Below, one piece after another: positions 17,309 through 27,506 of a stretch of DNA of 64,000 bases. Under the pieces are notes generated by a model. The model had not been told where the DNA came from. It ran no database searches and worked only from the letters and a program-made list of their open reading frames with translations. Made by a program: the position numbers and the translations under genes. Origin of the DNA: Geomonas sp. Red32 (GTDB lineage: Bacteria; Desulfobacterota; Desulfuromonadia; Geobacterales; Geobacteraceae); NCBI RefSeq assembly GCF_023652955.1, contig NZ_JAKLOY010000001.1:558001-622000 (forward strand). The letters are read 5' to 3'. Position 1 is the stretch's first letter, and each line of letters opens with the position of its first letter.

Positions 17309-17788
17309 ATGTTGAAGCAGGCAAAGATAGTCATACTCGCCATGGCCGTCGTGCTGATGGCAACCGCGGCGTTCGCGGCACCCAAGGTCGAGATCAAGAT
17401 CAGGGCCGAGAAAGCCAAGATCACCGTCGCCAAGGACGGGACCAAGAGCACCAAGATGGTGCTCGCCAAGAATTTCGCCCCCGGGGAAGTGATCCACTAC
17501 ATCGTGCTCTACCGCAACACCGGCAGCGAGGACGCCACCAACGCGGTGATCAGCGACCCGATCCCGCAGGGAACCGTCTACATCCCGGGGAGCGCCAGCG
17601 AGACCGGCGAGGTCAGCTTCTCGATCGACGGCGGGAAGAGCTTCAACCGGCCGGCCCTTTTGACCTACCAGACCAGGGGGGAGAAACGGGTCGCCTCGCC
17701 GGAGGAGTACACCAACATCCGCTGGGTGATCAACCGCATCCCCGCCGGGGCCCAGGGGAAAGTCAGCTTCCAGGTGAAAGTCAAGTAA
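17309..17788 (+). CDS. small exported DUF11-domain protein
   Basis: 159 residues, start after AAAAGGAGAGATCA. The signal peptide ends at about Ala23 (AFA). The rest is essentially one DUF11 domain: GEVIHYIVLYRNTGSEDATNAVISDPIPQGTVYIPGS, then a terminal strand VSFQVKVK. It differs from its neighbours in being Lys-rich rather than Thr/Ser-rich. The single-domain form could be an adaptor, cap or subunit of the same structure; this is speculation. It is 53 bases downstream of the previous gene, so the two are cotranscribed. Confidence 0.87.
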   Translation: MLKQAKIVILAMAVVLMATAAFAAPKVEIKIRAEKAKITVAKDGTKSTKMVLAKNFAPGEVIHYIVLYRNTGSEDATNAVISDPIPQGTVYIPGSASETGEVSFSIDGGKSFNRPALLTYQTRGEKRVASPEEYTNIRWVINRIPAGAQGKVSFQVKVK

Positions 17789-17837
17789 CCGTTACCCATA
17801 ACCTGCATATCCGCTAACCCGAAAAAAGGAGATCGAC

Positions 17838-17882
17838 GTGAACAGGAACCGTGGACGGCCGGCAGCGCATCCAACCATGTAA
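17838..17882 (+). CDS. possible 14-codon leader peptide
   Basis: GTG start with a good AAAGGAG six bases upstream and a stop after 14 codons, placed between two operon genes. It may be a translated leader, the remnant of a lost paralogue, or chance. Confidence 0.25.
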   Translation: MNRNRGRPAAHPTM

Positions 17883-17927
17883 TCGATGCAGAACCTTGAA
17901 ATGACTTCAATGAAAAGGAGAATCACC

Positions 17928-19373
17928 ATGCAGCACACCTTCAGCATCCGCAGCACCGGACGCGCCGCAGCGGGCGTCCTGGCGCTCGGCGCGCTCCTCG
18001 CGGTCAGCCAGCCGCAGGAGGCCGCCGCAAGCACCACTGCCAACACCAAGCTCTTGAACGTGGTAACCGTCAGCTACAAGGACGCGAGCAACAACAACAC
18101 CTTCTCGGCCAACGCCTCCACCCAGGTCACCGTGAACCTGGTCAAGGCGGGCTTGAACGCCATCGCCGCCCCGACCGGCCCCACCGGCCCCTGGGGCCTT
18201 AGCTGCCTCCCGGCCGTCAACACCCCGTCCGGCGGGACCATCACCACCCTCTACGCGATGGTCGCCAACGCCAACGGCTCCGACACCTACAACTTCGGCC
18301 TGTCCGCCGCCTCGGGGACCAACACCAACGGGGCGCTGGCCACCAACGTCACCTCCCACTTCCAGTTCCTGAAGTACGACGGGACCGCCGACGGCGCCCA
18401 GGACGCCGGCACCCACACCTTCGCCAGCGGCATCGGCGTCGGCCTGGCCACCGGGACCAGCGATACCCTCCTCTTCCCGGGCGGCTCGCTCGACTCCAAC
18501 ACCTTCGCCCCCAACAAGATCGTGGTGGTGACCTACCTGGACGGCAAGAAGCAGGCCTTCCTGGTCTCCGGCGTCTCCGGCGGCTCCGCAGCCACCATCA
18601 CCGGCAACAACACCGGCGGTGCCTACTCGAACCTGGCATCGACCGCCGGCGAGACCCAGGGTCAGCTCAAGCTGGCCGCCCTCCCCACCACCGCCATCGA
18701 CGGGCTCAACGTAGGTGCTAACGCCGCCCCCGACTTCGACACCCACGCGGTCGACTTCTCGGTACCGGTCGCCGAATTGGCCCTCGTGCAGGTCAGCGTC
18801 ACCGCCAGCGTGGCCCAGACCAACACCGACGCCACCGTCAACTTCACCCTGGCCGGCTCCACCCAGGGCCCCACCCCGGTAACCGCCACTGTCGCCTGCA
18901 CCGACGGCACCTGGGTCGCTCCCCAGCTGACCATCAGCAAGCTGGTGAGAAACGTCAGCAAGAGCGGGAGCTTCGTCGGTAACCTCGGCACCGCCAGCGC
19001 GGACCCCAACGACACCCTCGAGTACCAGGTCACCGTTACCAACACCGGCGGCGACGCCAACAAGGTGGCGGTAACCGACGCGGTCCCGGCCTACACCACC
19101 CTGGTGGCGGGTAGCACCTACGGCACCAGCGCCGCCACCCCGACCGGTTCCAGCATCTTCGCCCAGGTAACCAAGAACGGCGGCACCGCCATCAACATCG
19201 ACATGGGGACCTCGGCCGTGGAGAGCGCCAACGTGGCCGCCGGCGACGCCACCAGCACCGCCGCCAAGAGCCCCATCAACTTCTACCTTGGCACCAGCGC
19301 CAGCACTTCCGCCGGCGGCACCGTGAAAGCCGGCGAGACCTTCGTGATCATCTATCAGGTGAAGGTCAACTAG
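17928..19373 (+). CDS. exported DUF11-type surface protein B
   Basis: 481 residues from the ATG at 17928, which has AAGGAG seven bases upstream; the frame is open for 14 more codons. The signal peptide ends at about Ala34 (EAAA). The mature start STTANTKLLNVVTVSYKD parallels the starts of the other two medium paralogues. The sequence is Thr/Ala/Gly/Asn-rich. The block LTISKLVRNVS is followed by a DUF11 domain with NDTLEYQVTVTNTGGDANKVAVTDAVP, and the protein ends IIYQVKVN. It is a clear paralogue of surface protein A. Function is likely structural. Confidence 0.86.
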   Translation: MQHTFSIRSTGRAAAGVLALGALLAVSQPQEAAASTTANTKLLNVVTVSYKDASNNNTFSANASTQVTVNLVKAGLNAIAAPTGPTGPWGLSCLPAVNTPSGGTITTLYAMVANANGSDTYNFGLSAASGTNTNGALATNVTSHFQFLKYDGTADGAQDAGTHTFASGIGVGLATGTSDTLLFPGGSLDSNTFAPNKIVVVTYLDGKKQAFLVSGVSGGSAATITGNNTGGAYSNLASTAGETQGQLKLAALPTTAIDGLNVGANAAPDFDTHAVDFSVPVAELALVQVSVTASVAQTNTDATVNFTLAGSTQGPTPVTATVACTDGTWVAPQLTISKLVRNVSKSGSFVGNLGTASADPNDTLEYQVTVTNTGGDANKVAVTDAVPAYTTLVAGSTYGTSAATPTGSSIFAQVTKNGGTAINIDMGTSAVESANVAAGDATSTAAKSPINFYLGTSASTSAGGTVKAGETFVIIYQVKVN

Positions 19374-19404
19374 CCGGCCGGGAGCGCTCCGTAGCGGGCG
19401 CTTC

Positions 19405-19441
19405 TCCATGGCGGGAGACGGTCCTCCCGCCGGACCATGGA
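19405..19441 (+). other. nested hairpin between operon genes
   Basis: TCCATGG/CCATGGA encloses GGCGGGAG/CTCCCGCC. There is no T-run, so it is not a standard terminator; it could stabilise or process the mRNA between proteins B and C. Confidence 0.45.
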
Positions 19442-19537
19442 TTCGGGTTCCCCGCGGCGTCAGGGGAAAAGACCGGGCAACAGCCCCGGCCGCGGGACCC
19501 AGCACTTTTGAATGATGTATGACAAGGAGATAGCAGT

Positions 19538-20839
19538 ATGAACAAGATCAGGACCTCGCTCTCCCTGCTCGCGCTGGCGCTGGTGACTGCGGCAAGCAGC
19601 AACGCCTGGGCATCCACGGCGGCCAACACCCAGATCGTCAACACCGCAACCCTTACCTTCAACGGCGGCAAGAAAGACGCCTCGGTCACCGTCGGCGTCA
19701 ACCTGGTGGCCGCCGCCCCGACCCTGGTGCTCAACAACGGCACCGGCAGCTACATCACCACCGACAACCAGGCGCTGACCGACTCCCTGGTGCTCACCTC
19801 CAACGCCAACGGCCCGGCTACCTACCACGTGACGGTCGCCATGGGGAGCTCCGGCGCCCAGGCGGTGGTCAACACCACCAACCCGTCGGTCTCCGACGGC
19901 AACTCCGGGCTCGGCTTCGACGTCGTGCTGGGCGCCTCGGTCACCACCGTGGGGGCCTCCAACGCCTCCGGCGCCAACACCCTGGTCATCCCGGCCCCCG
20001 ACGCCGCCCACGTGACCGGTTCCGGCACGACCCTCCAGGTCAACGGCATCGGCATCGGCTCGGTGATCACCTTCTCCAGCTACACCCGCAACGTGACCGC
20101 CATCGCCGTCAATGCCGACGGCACCTACACCCTCACCTTCGACGGCACCGCCCTCGGCACCCCGATCGCGGCCGGTACCCCGGTCTACGAGCAGAAGACC
20201 GTCAACAACATCACCGTCAAGCCCGGTACCGTCATCCAGCTCGGCACCGCCATCAACGTCTACGCCCAGGCCAACGTCACCACCGGCGGGGTCTCCGGCA
20301 GCACCCCCAGTAACTGGGCGCTCAACACCTGGACCAGCGGCTCCCCGAAGGTCGACATCACCAAGTACGTCCGCAACGTCACCACCGCGAGCTCCAACAG
20401 CACCGGCTCCGGGGCAACCTCCTTCGCCATTAACGGGGCGGCCAGCACCAACTACTACACGAGCGGCGTGACCGCCAAATCCGGCGACGTCCTCGAGTAC
20501 GTGATCAGGGCCGGCAACAACTCGGGCACCGACGACATCACCGGAGCCGCCCTCTCCGACGCCGTCCCGACCAGCTACGTCGTCCTCCAGTACGGCGCCT
20601 TCGGCGGCTCGGGCGCCGACGTCTTCTACTCCCCGGCCGGCGACGGCACCGGCTCCGCCCTGGCGCTGGGAACTTCCGCCGCCACCAACCAGGCCTACAC
20701 CGCCGCAACCAACAGCGCCACCACCACCCTGACCGTCAACGTCGGGACCGGCGCCGGCGTCAACACCCTCGGTACCATCGCCAAGAACAGCGGCACCGAG
20801 AACTTCGTGATGATCGTCTACCGCGTAAAAGTGAACTAG
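19538..20839 (+). CDS. exported DUF11-type surface protein C
   Basis: 433 residues, ATG after AAGGAGATAGCAGT. The signal peptide ends at about Ala25 (AWA). The mature start STAANTQIVNTATLTFNGGKK matches the pattern of A and B. The block VDITKYVRNVT is followed by GDVLEYVIRAGNNSGTDDITG and LSDAVPTSYVVL, a DUF11-like unit, and the end is VIVYRVKVN. Lys and Arg are sparse outside the signal peptide. Third paralogue in the riboswitch-led operon, 18 bases before the giant outer-membrane gene. Confidence 0.86.
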   Translation: MNKIRTSLSLLALALVTAASSNAWASTAANTQIVNTATLTFNGGKKDASVTVGVNLVAAAPTLVLNNGTGSYITTDNQALTDSLVLTSNANGPATYHVTVAMGSSGAQAVVNTTNPSVSDGNSGLGFDVVLGASVTTVGASNASGANTLVIPAPDAAHVTGSGTTLQVNGIGIGSVITFSSYTRNVTAIAVNADGTYTLTFDGTALGTPIAAGTPVYEQKTVNNITVKPGTVIQLGTAINVYAQANVTTGGVSGSTPSNWALNTWTSGSPKVDITKYVRNVTTASSNSTGSGATSFAINGAASTNYYTSGVTAKSGDVLEYVIRAGNNSGTDDITGAALSDAVPTSYVVLQYGAFGGSGADVFYSPAGDGTGSALALGTSAATNQAYTAATNSATTTLTVNVGTGAGVNTLGTIAKNSGTENFVMIVYRVKVN

Positions 20840-20857
20840 GCGGAGATTGTCACGCGA

Positions 20858-23800
20858 ATGACCCGAAGCCTGATTAACAGCCTCCGCGGCATGTTTGCCG
20901 GCCTTGTGCCCGGCAAGAGTGCCGGCGGCCTCACCGGCCGCCACGAAGGCCATGGTGCGCCCGCGCCACGGTCCACGGCGGAGCTGCGTCCGGCTTCCGG
21001 GTCGCCCGGCAAACGCACCTTCCAGGCAGGGCTCCCGCTCGCAGGGGCCCTGCTCTGGATGGTCGTTTCCCTCCTGTCCGCCGCCACCGTGTCGGCCCAG
21101 GAGAGCATCGTCAACACGGTCCAGCTTCAGAGCAACTCGATGGCCCTGGCGGAAAGCCGGGTGACGGTCGTAAAGGCCGCCGTCTCCGGCGCCCCGGTCC
21201 TCGAGTTCCTCAAGTACGCACCGCTTCTTTCCACCGCCGAGCAGGTGGTGGTCTCCCCGACCTACTACAGCACCACCGGCAACTCGAAGGCCTCCTTCTC
21301 GATGATGCCGCCGCCGGTGCCGGCCGGGTCGACCGCGCCGATCGATCTCACCAAACCGGTACCGCTCATCCCGACCACCATCTTCCACCAGTGCGAGCCG
21401 ATCTTCGTCCGGCTGACCGACGAGGGGAGCAACCTCGACCCCGCGGTGGCCGACAGCGCGGTGGTCACCCTGACCGATCCGGCCACCGGCGACGTGGAGG
21501 TGCTCCGCCTGAACGAGACCGGGGCCGACACCGGGGTCTTCACCGGCTACATCCAGTCCTCGGGGAGCGCCTGCCAGGTCAACCCCGCCCCGGGGACCTA
21601 CTCCGGCTACCTCCCGGTCACCGACGGGAGCAAGATCACCGCGGTCTACACGACCACCGACGGCACCGAGACGGTCAACAGCGTGGCCATCGTCGACCCC
21701 TACGGCATCCTCTTCAACAGCATCACCGGCAAGCCGGTGGACGGGGTCACCATCACCCTGATCGACCAGGCGACCGGCCAGCCGGCCCAGGTGTTCGGCG
21801 ACAACGGGGTATCCACCTTCCCGGCCACCATCGTGACCGGCGGCACCCCGACCGACACCACCGGCAGGCGCTACGATTACCCGCCGGGGCAGTTCCGCTA
21901 CCCGTTCGTCAAGCCGGGGTCCTACCGCTTCCAGATCACCACGCCCCCCGGCTACTCGCTCCCGTCGACCGTCTCCGATGCCCAGCTGCAGGCGCTTCCG
22001 ACCGGCCCCTTCTCGCTCACCACCGGGTCGAGGCTGGAGCCGTTCGTGGTGAACCCGGGGCCGTCGGTGCACATCGACATCCCGATCGATCCGCTCCCGG
22101 CTTCGCTTTGGCTGTTGAAGAGCGCCGGGAAGGGGATGGCCGCCATCGGCGACTTCGTTCCCTACCAGCTCGACCTCACCAACAACGACGCCGCGGCGAC
22201 CGCGTTCAACGTGTCGATCACCGACACGCTCCCCACCGGGTTCCGCTACCGCCCCGGCTCGGCGACCGCCAACGGCGCACACATCGGAGACCCGGCCATC
22301 GCCCCGGACGGGCGGACCATGGTCTTCAGCCTGGCCGACCTGGCCCCCAAGGCGAGCGTCAGCATCCGCTACGTGGTCGAGGTGGCGGCCGGTGCCCATG
22401 ACGGCGCGGCGATCAACTACGCCACCGCGAAAAGCTACGGCGCGGCCTCCAACACCGCCCAGGCGACCGTGGTGGTCCACTCCGACTTCATGAACAGCAA
22501 GAGCCTGATCATGGGGAGGGTCGAGCGCGGCCCCTGCGGCCTCGACTGGGACGAAGGGGTGGAGGGGATCCGGATCTACCTGGAAGACGGCACCTTCGTG
22601 AACACCGACAAGCGCGGGATGTTCCACTTCGAAGGGGTGAAGCCGGGGACTCACGTGATCCAGCTCGACCTCGACTCGCTCCCCGAGGGGTACCAGGTCT
22701 ACAGCTGCAGCGACAACACCCGCTTCGCCGGCCGCTCCTTCTCCCAGTTCGTGGATGCCCAGGGGGGAACCATGTGGCGGGCGGACTTCCGGGTGGGAAG
22801 GCCGGACGACGTGGCGCTGTACCGGAAGCGGGCCACCGAAAAGGCCGAGGCGGACAAGAAGAAGGCCGACGAAGCGGCCATGAAGATCACCGAGGCAAGG
22901 CTCGCCGAGCTCAAGAAGAGCGCCGAGGCCGCGGCGTCGGCCAAGGCGGAGGCCGAAGAGGTCGAGCCTCCCAAGGACGACTGGGCCCCCGAGCAGGCAG
23001 GGAGCGAGCCGGAGCCCGAGGCCGAGCAGACCGCCAAGGACGACTGGAGCGATCCGCAGCCGGAGGCGGCTCCAGCCCCGGTGGCCGGGAATTCCGCTCC
23101 CGACGCCATTGCCCTCGAGTTGAGAAGCCAGCTCGAGGAGGGAAGGGTCATCCTCACCCCGGCCGTCGAGCTCTCGCGCCTCCCGGCCCGCACCCGGGCC
23201 CTCGAGATCGAACTCCCCGCCGGGCTCCGCTACCGGGCCGGAAGCGCCACCCGCGGCGGCAAGCCGGTCCCCGATCCGGCCGTCTCCGGCCGCGTGCTGA
23301 GCTTCCCCCTCGAGAACGGCGGGGCAGGCGAGCGGGTCGCCCTGCGGCTGGCCGCCGACTTCACCCCCGAGGCCCCCTCCGGCGAGTTCATCACCCGCGC
23401 CACGGTGGCCTACGGCGGCGAGAGCGGGAAGACCGAGCACACGGTGTCGGTCGAGAACGTGGTGGTCAGGATCAAGGAGCAGGAGGCGGGCTCGCTGCCG
23501 AGCCTGGTGGTGCGGCCTACCTTCGAGGTGTTCGAGGCGGCGCTCTCCCCCGATGACAAGAAGACCCTGGACGCCACCGCCGAGACCATCCGGAACTTCA
23601 CCGCCAAGGGCCTCATGCGCGTGCGGCAGCTGCTGGTGGTCGGCCACACCGACTGGACCCGGATCGCACCGAGAAGCCGGAAGGTGTACCGCGACAACGC
23701 CGCCCTCTCCCAGGCGCGCGCCCGCAGCGTCGCCCTCTATCTTAAAGAGAAGCTCGGGCTGACCCCGGCCCAGATCTCCGCCTCCGGCAAAGGGCAGAGC

Positions 23801-26800
23801 GTCCCGATAGCGAGCAACAAGACCGCGGAAGGGCGCTCCCTCAACCGCCGCGTCGAGGTGACCATCCTCACCGAGCAGGTGGTCGAGCGGGTATCCACCA
23901 AGATCACCAAGGACGCCGACCGCGCCACCCGGAACATCCCGGGCCAGGGCTCGGCCAGCGCGGTTCCCGGCAGCGGCCCGGCGGCATCGGTGGTGGTAAA
24001 CGGCGCGGCCGATGCCAAAGCGGCCGGTGCCAAGGGAACCACTGTCCCGGCCAACGATGAGAACGAAGAGAGCGAAGGTACCGAAGCGGCCGGGTCCGTG
24101 ACGGGCAGCACCGGGCCCGCCGCCACGGGCGCGGCATCCTCGGTCTCCGGATCGCTCCTCCCCGGCTTCCCCGCCGCCAGGGGGCTCGCCGGCTACCCGA
24201 TGCTGGCCGCCAACCTCGCGGCCCCGGCCACCGCCGCGGTAAGCGGCTACCCGTTGCCGCTCGTCTCCGAGACCGGCGCCGCCATGATGAGCATGCCCGC
24301 TTCCGGAAGCGAATCCGAGGTCTGCTATCTCGCGACGGCAGCGGCGGGGGATTCCCCCAAGGAAACGGCGAAGAGCCCGAGGCTGACCGAGGTGGGGATC
24401 ATGTCCCCGGCCGACGGCTTCCTCCTCCCCGACCCGATCTCGGCAGTCAGGGTGGTGATCGATTCCCAGCTCACCCCGCACCTTCTGGTGGACGGCTCCG
24501 AGATCGGCTCCGACCGGATCGGCTTCACGCTCAAGGACAACAGCACCGAGAAGACCCTCTACAGCTACATCGGCGTCAACTTCGGCGAACCCGGCCAGCA
24601 CACCATCGTACTGCGCGGTACCGACACCTTCGGCAACGTCCGCTTCGAAAAGATCGCCAAGGTGACCCGCGTAGGCGCCATCGCCACCATCCGGGTGGCG
24701 GGAACCGACGGCAACATGGCCGACGGCAAGAGCCCGGTCAAGGTCCGGCTGGAACTCTTCGACGCCGCCGGTACCCCCTTCCGCTCCGCCACCCAGCTGA
24801 GCGTGCAGGAAGGGAACCTGAAGCCGTACCGCCAGGAGACCATGTTCAAGGATCCGGCCGACAAAGGGGACAAGGTGACGGTCGACGCCGAGGGATGGGC
24901 GCTCTTCCAGCCGGTCAACGCCTCCGGCCCCTACCGCGCGGTGCTCGCCTCCGGCAAGACCACCGTGGAGGTGGAGACCTACGTGCAGCCCAAGATGCGC
25001 GACTGGATCCTGGTCGGCCTGGGCGAGGGGACGGTGGGATACAACACGGTCGCCGGGCACATGGAGAACTTCAAGGCCTCCGGCGAGGACAACAACCTCT
25101 ACGAAGACGGCCGGGTCGCCTTCTACGGGAAGGGAACCATCCAGGGGAAATGGCTCCTCACCATGGCCTACGACAGCGCCAAGCAGAACCCGCAGGCCTC
25201 CAACAGCCTGTTCCAGACCATCAACCCGGAGACCTACTACACCCTCTATGGCGACGCGTCGCAGCAGCAGTACGACGCCGCCAGCGCGAGGAAGGTCTAC
25301 CTGAAGATCGAGCGCGAGCAGTTCTACGCCCTGTTCGGCGACTTCGACACCGGCCTCACGGTGACCGAGCTCTCCCGCTACTCGCGGCGCCTGAACGGTG
25401 TGAAGGCTGAATGGCAAGGGAAGAAGTTCGAGGCCAACGTCTTCGGGACCAACACCGCCCAGGCCTACGCCCGCGACGAGATCCAGGGCGACGGCACCTC
25501 CGGCCTCTACCACCTGAGCCGCAAGCCGATCGTGCTCAACTCGGACAAGGTGACCATCCAGGTACGCGACCGCTTCCGGAGCGAGATCATCGTGAGCAGC
25601 CAGGACATGGCCCGCTACACCGACTACACGATCGACTACGACGCCGGGACCATCTTCTTCAAGCAGCCGATCCCCTCCCGCGACGAGAACTTCAACCCGA
25701 TCTTCATCGTGGCGGAGTACGAGGTCAACAACCAGGGGACCGAGGCGCTCACCTACGGCGGCCGGGTCGGGGCCAAGCTTCTGGACAACAAGCTGAAGAC
25801 CGGCTTCACCTATCTCCACGAGGGGCAGATCACCGGCTCCGCCAACAGCTACGGCGTGGACGCCACCGCGAGACTCTCCACCGGCACCACGCTGAAAGGC
25901 GAGGCCGCCCATACCGACACCGACTACGCGGGCGATCACCGCCACGGCGACGCCTTCCTGGCCGAGGTGCAGCAGCAGTCGAAGAGCTTCGTGGGGAGGG
26001 CCTACTTCCGCGAGGAGGAGAACGGCTTCGGGCTCGGGCAGCAAAACGGGAGCGAGAACGGGACCCGCAAGTTCGGGGCCGAGGGGAACTACAAGCTCTC
26101 CGACAGCTTCTCGGTCGGCGGCCAGGCCTACCGCCAGTACAACCTCGCCGCCGGCGGCTACCAGGACATCGTGGAGGAGAGGAACACCTACACGCAGGGC
26201 CCCTACTCCGCCCACGTCGGGGCGCGCTACGCCAACGACACCCAGGGGGACGGCACCACCAAGGAGTCCGATCAGCTGAACGTCGGGGGGAGCTGGCTCA
26301 CCCTCAACAAGCGGCTCACCCTGAGGGCGGACCACGACCAGTCGATCAGCGGCAACGCCAACGCCACCTTCCCGACCAGGACCGTGCTCGGCGCCGACCT
26401 CAAGCTGACCGAGAAGGTCACCCTGACCGCCGACCAGGAGTTCACCAGCGGCGACGGCGCCAACACCAACAACACCCGGGTGGGCTTGAAGTCGCTGCCG
26501 TGGAGCGGCGGGTCGCTGAACAGCAGCATGGAGCGGGACACCAACGACAACGGGGAGCGGATGTTCGCCCTCTTCGGTCTCAAGCAGACCTGGAAGGTGA
26601 CCGACAAGTGGAGCGTGGACGGCAGCCTCGACCGGAGCCAGACCATGGCCAAGTCCAGCAACTACACGCTGAACACGAACGTCCCGGCCGCCTCCGGCTC
26701 CAGCGAAGACTTCACCGCCGTTTCGCTCGGGACCAACTACACCGAGAAGAACTGGAACACCAGCAACCGGGTCGAGTACCGCACCTCCACCTCGGAGGAC

Positions 26801-27439
26801 AAGTGGGGGATCATCTCCTCCTTCATCGGGGAGCCCAAGGAGGGATGGGGCTGGTCGGCGAGGCTGCAGCTCTACGACAGCAAGTCGATCACCGGCGGGA
26901 CCAGCATCAACGACGACCTGAGGCTCGGCCTGGTCTACCGCCCGCGGCAGACCAGCTGGATCATCCTCGACCGGCTCGACGTCATCTACTCTAACACCGA
27001 CGCCCCCGGCTCCATCAGCCAGGAGAGCCGCCGGCTGGTCAACAACCTGAATGCCAACCTGAGGCTCACGAGGAGCGAGCTTTCCCTTCAGTACGGCGCC
27101 AAGTACGCGCTGGAGACCATCGACAGCATGCGCTACAGCGGGTACACCGACCTGGTCGGGATCGAAGGGCGCTACGATCTCGCCAAGGATTGGGACCTCG
27201 GGCTCCGCGGGAGCGTGCTGCACTCCTGGGGGGCCGGCCAGGTCGACTACTCCACCGGCGTATCGGTCGGCTACAACATCGTCCAAAACGCCTGGCTCTC
27301 GCTGGGCTACAACCTGATGGGCTTCACCGACAAGGACTTCTCGGTCTCCGACTACACCGCCCAGGGCCCCTATCTCAAGTTCCGCTTCAAGTTCGACCAG
27401 AGCTCGGTGAAAGACGCCGCCAAGTGGCTCAACCGGTAG
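20858..27439 (+). CDS. giant OmpA/DUF11 outer-membrane beta-barrel protein
   Basis: 2193 residues. A long N-region precedes a hydrophobic signal segment ending at SAATVSA (about Ala80), so the true start may lie further in. Domains in order: beta-rich N-terminal region; a DUF11 domain (about 415-540); an SdrD_B/carboxypeptidase-regulatory-like domain (about 548-620, EGIRIYLEDGTFVNTDKRGMF); an Ala/Glu/Lys coiled coil (about 655-710); a second DUF11-like part; an OmpA-C peptidoglycan-binding-like domain (about 888-1005, VVGHTDWTRI and SLNRRVEVTI); low-complexity linker; and a C-terminal region of about 800 residues with alternating strands typical of an outer-membrane barrel (FYALFGDFDTGL onward). 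It probably anchors or exports the DUF11 proteins of the same operon. Architecture is seen; role is inferred. Confidence 0.85.
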   Translation: MTRSLINSLRGMFAGLVPGKSAGGLTGRHEGHGAPAPRSTAELRPASGSPGKRTFQAGLPLAGALLWMVVSLLSAATVSAQESIVNTVQLQSNSMALAESRVTVVKAAVSGAPVLEFLKYAPLLSTAEQVVVSPTYYSTTGNSKASFSMMPPPVPAGSTAPIDLTKPVPLIPTTIFHQCEPIFVRLTDEGSNLDPAVADSAVVTLTDPATGDVEVLRLNETGADTGVFTGYIQSSGSACQVNPAPGTYSGYLPVTDGSKITAVYTTTDGTETVNSVAIVDPYGILFNSITGKPVDGVTITLIDQATGQPAQVFGDNGVSTFPATIVTGGTPTDTTGRRYDYPPGQFRYPFVKPGSYRFQITTPPGYSLPSTVSDAQLQALPTGPFSLTTGSRLEPFVVNPGPSVHIDIPIDPLPASLWLLKSAGKGMAAIGDFVPYQLDLTNNDAAATAFNVSITDTLPTGFRYRPGSATANGAHIGDPAIAPDGRTMVFSLADLAPKASVSIRYVVEVAAGAHDGAAINYATAKSYGAASNTAQATVVVHSDFMNSKSLIMGRVERGPCGLDWDEGVEGIRIYLEDGTFVNTDKRGMFHFEGVKPGTHVIQLDLDSLPEGYQVYSCSDNTRFAGRSFSQFVDAQGGTMWRADFRVGRPDDVALYRKRATEKAEADKKKADEAAMKITEARLAELKKSAEAAASAKAEAEEVEPPKDDWAPEQAGSEPEPEAEQTAKDDWSDPQPEAAPAPVAGNSAPDAIALELRSQLEEGRVILTPAVELSRLPARTRALEIELPAGLRYRAGSATRGGKPVPDPAVSGRVLSFPLENGGAGERVALRLAADFTPEAPSGEFITRATVAYGGESGKTEHTVSVENVVVRIKEQEAGSLPSLVVRPTFEVFEAALSPDDKKTLDATAETIRNFTAKGLMRVRQLLVVGHTDWTRIAPRSRKVYRDNAALSQARARSVALYLKEKLGLTPAQISASGKGQSVPIASNKTAEGRSLNRRVEVTILTEQVVERVSTKITKDADRATRNIPGQGSASAVPGSGPAASVVVNGAADAKAAGAKGTTVPANDENEESEGTEAAGSVTGSTGPAATGAASSVSGSLLPGFPAARGLAGYPMLAANLAAPATAAVSGYPLPLVSETGAAMMSMPASGSESEVCYLATAAAGDSPKETAKSPRLTEVGIMSPADGFLLPDPISAVRVVIDSQLTPHLLVDGSEIGSDRIGFTLKDNSTEKTLYSYIGVNFGEPGQHTIVLRGTDTFGNVRFEKIAKVTRVGAIATIRVAGTDGNMADGKSPVKVRLELFDAAGTPFRSATQLSVQEGNLKPYRQETMFKDPADKGDKVTVDAEGWALFQPVNASGPYRAVLASGKTTVEVETYVQPKMRDWILVGLGEGTVGYNTVAGHMENFKASGEDNNLYEDGRVAFYGKGTIQGKWLLTMAYDSAKQNPQASNSLFQTINPETYYTLYGDASQQQYDAASARKVYLKIEREQFYALFGDFDTGLTVTELSRYSRRLNGVKAEWQGKKFEANVFGTNTAQAYARDEIQGDGTSGLYHLSRKPIVLNSDKVTIQVRDRFRSEIIVSSQDMARYTDYTIDYDAGTIFFKQPIPSRDENFNPIFIVAEYEVNNQGTEALTYGGRVGAKLLDNKLKTGFTYLHEGQITGSANSYGVDATARLSTGTTLKGEAAHTDTDYAGDHRHGDAFLAEVQQQSKSFVGRAYFREEENGFGLGQQNGSENGTRKFGAEGNYKLSDSFSVGGQAYRQYNLAAGGYQDIVEERNTYTQGPYSAHVGARYANDTQGDGTTKESDQLNVGGSWLTLNKRLTLRADHDQSISGNANATFPTRTVLGADLKLTEKVTLTADQEFTSGDGANTNNTRVGLKSLPWSGGSLNSSMERDTNDNGERMFALFGLKQTWKVTDKWSVDGSLDRSQTMAKSSNYTLNTNVPAASGSSEDFTAVSLGTNYTEKNWNTSNRVEYRTSTSEDKWGIISSFIGEPKEGWGWSARLQLYDSKSITGGTSINDDLRLGLVYRPRQTSWIILDRLDVIYSNTDAPGSISQESRRLVNNLNANLRLTRSELSLQYGAKYALETIDSMRYSGYTDLVGIEGRYDLAKDWDLGLRGSVLHSWGAGQVDYSTGVSVGYNIVQNAWLSLGYNLMGFTDKDFSVSDYTAQGPYLKFRFKFDQSSVKDAAKWLNR

Positions 27440-27506
27440 CCGCCGCGGTCCGCTGCATTTCTGCCGGCCCAGCTCCCGGGCCGCGCCATGAGGAAACAAC
27501 CGTCAC

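Noticed and set aside
19460-27499. An open frame of 2679 codons on the minus strand opposite the giant barrel gene
   Set aside because: It is antisense to genes with signal peptides, domains and ribosome binding sites, and its Gly/Val/Asp/Arg-rich composition is the expected mirror of high-GC codons.
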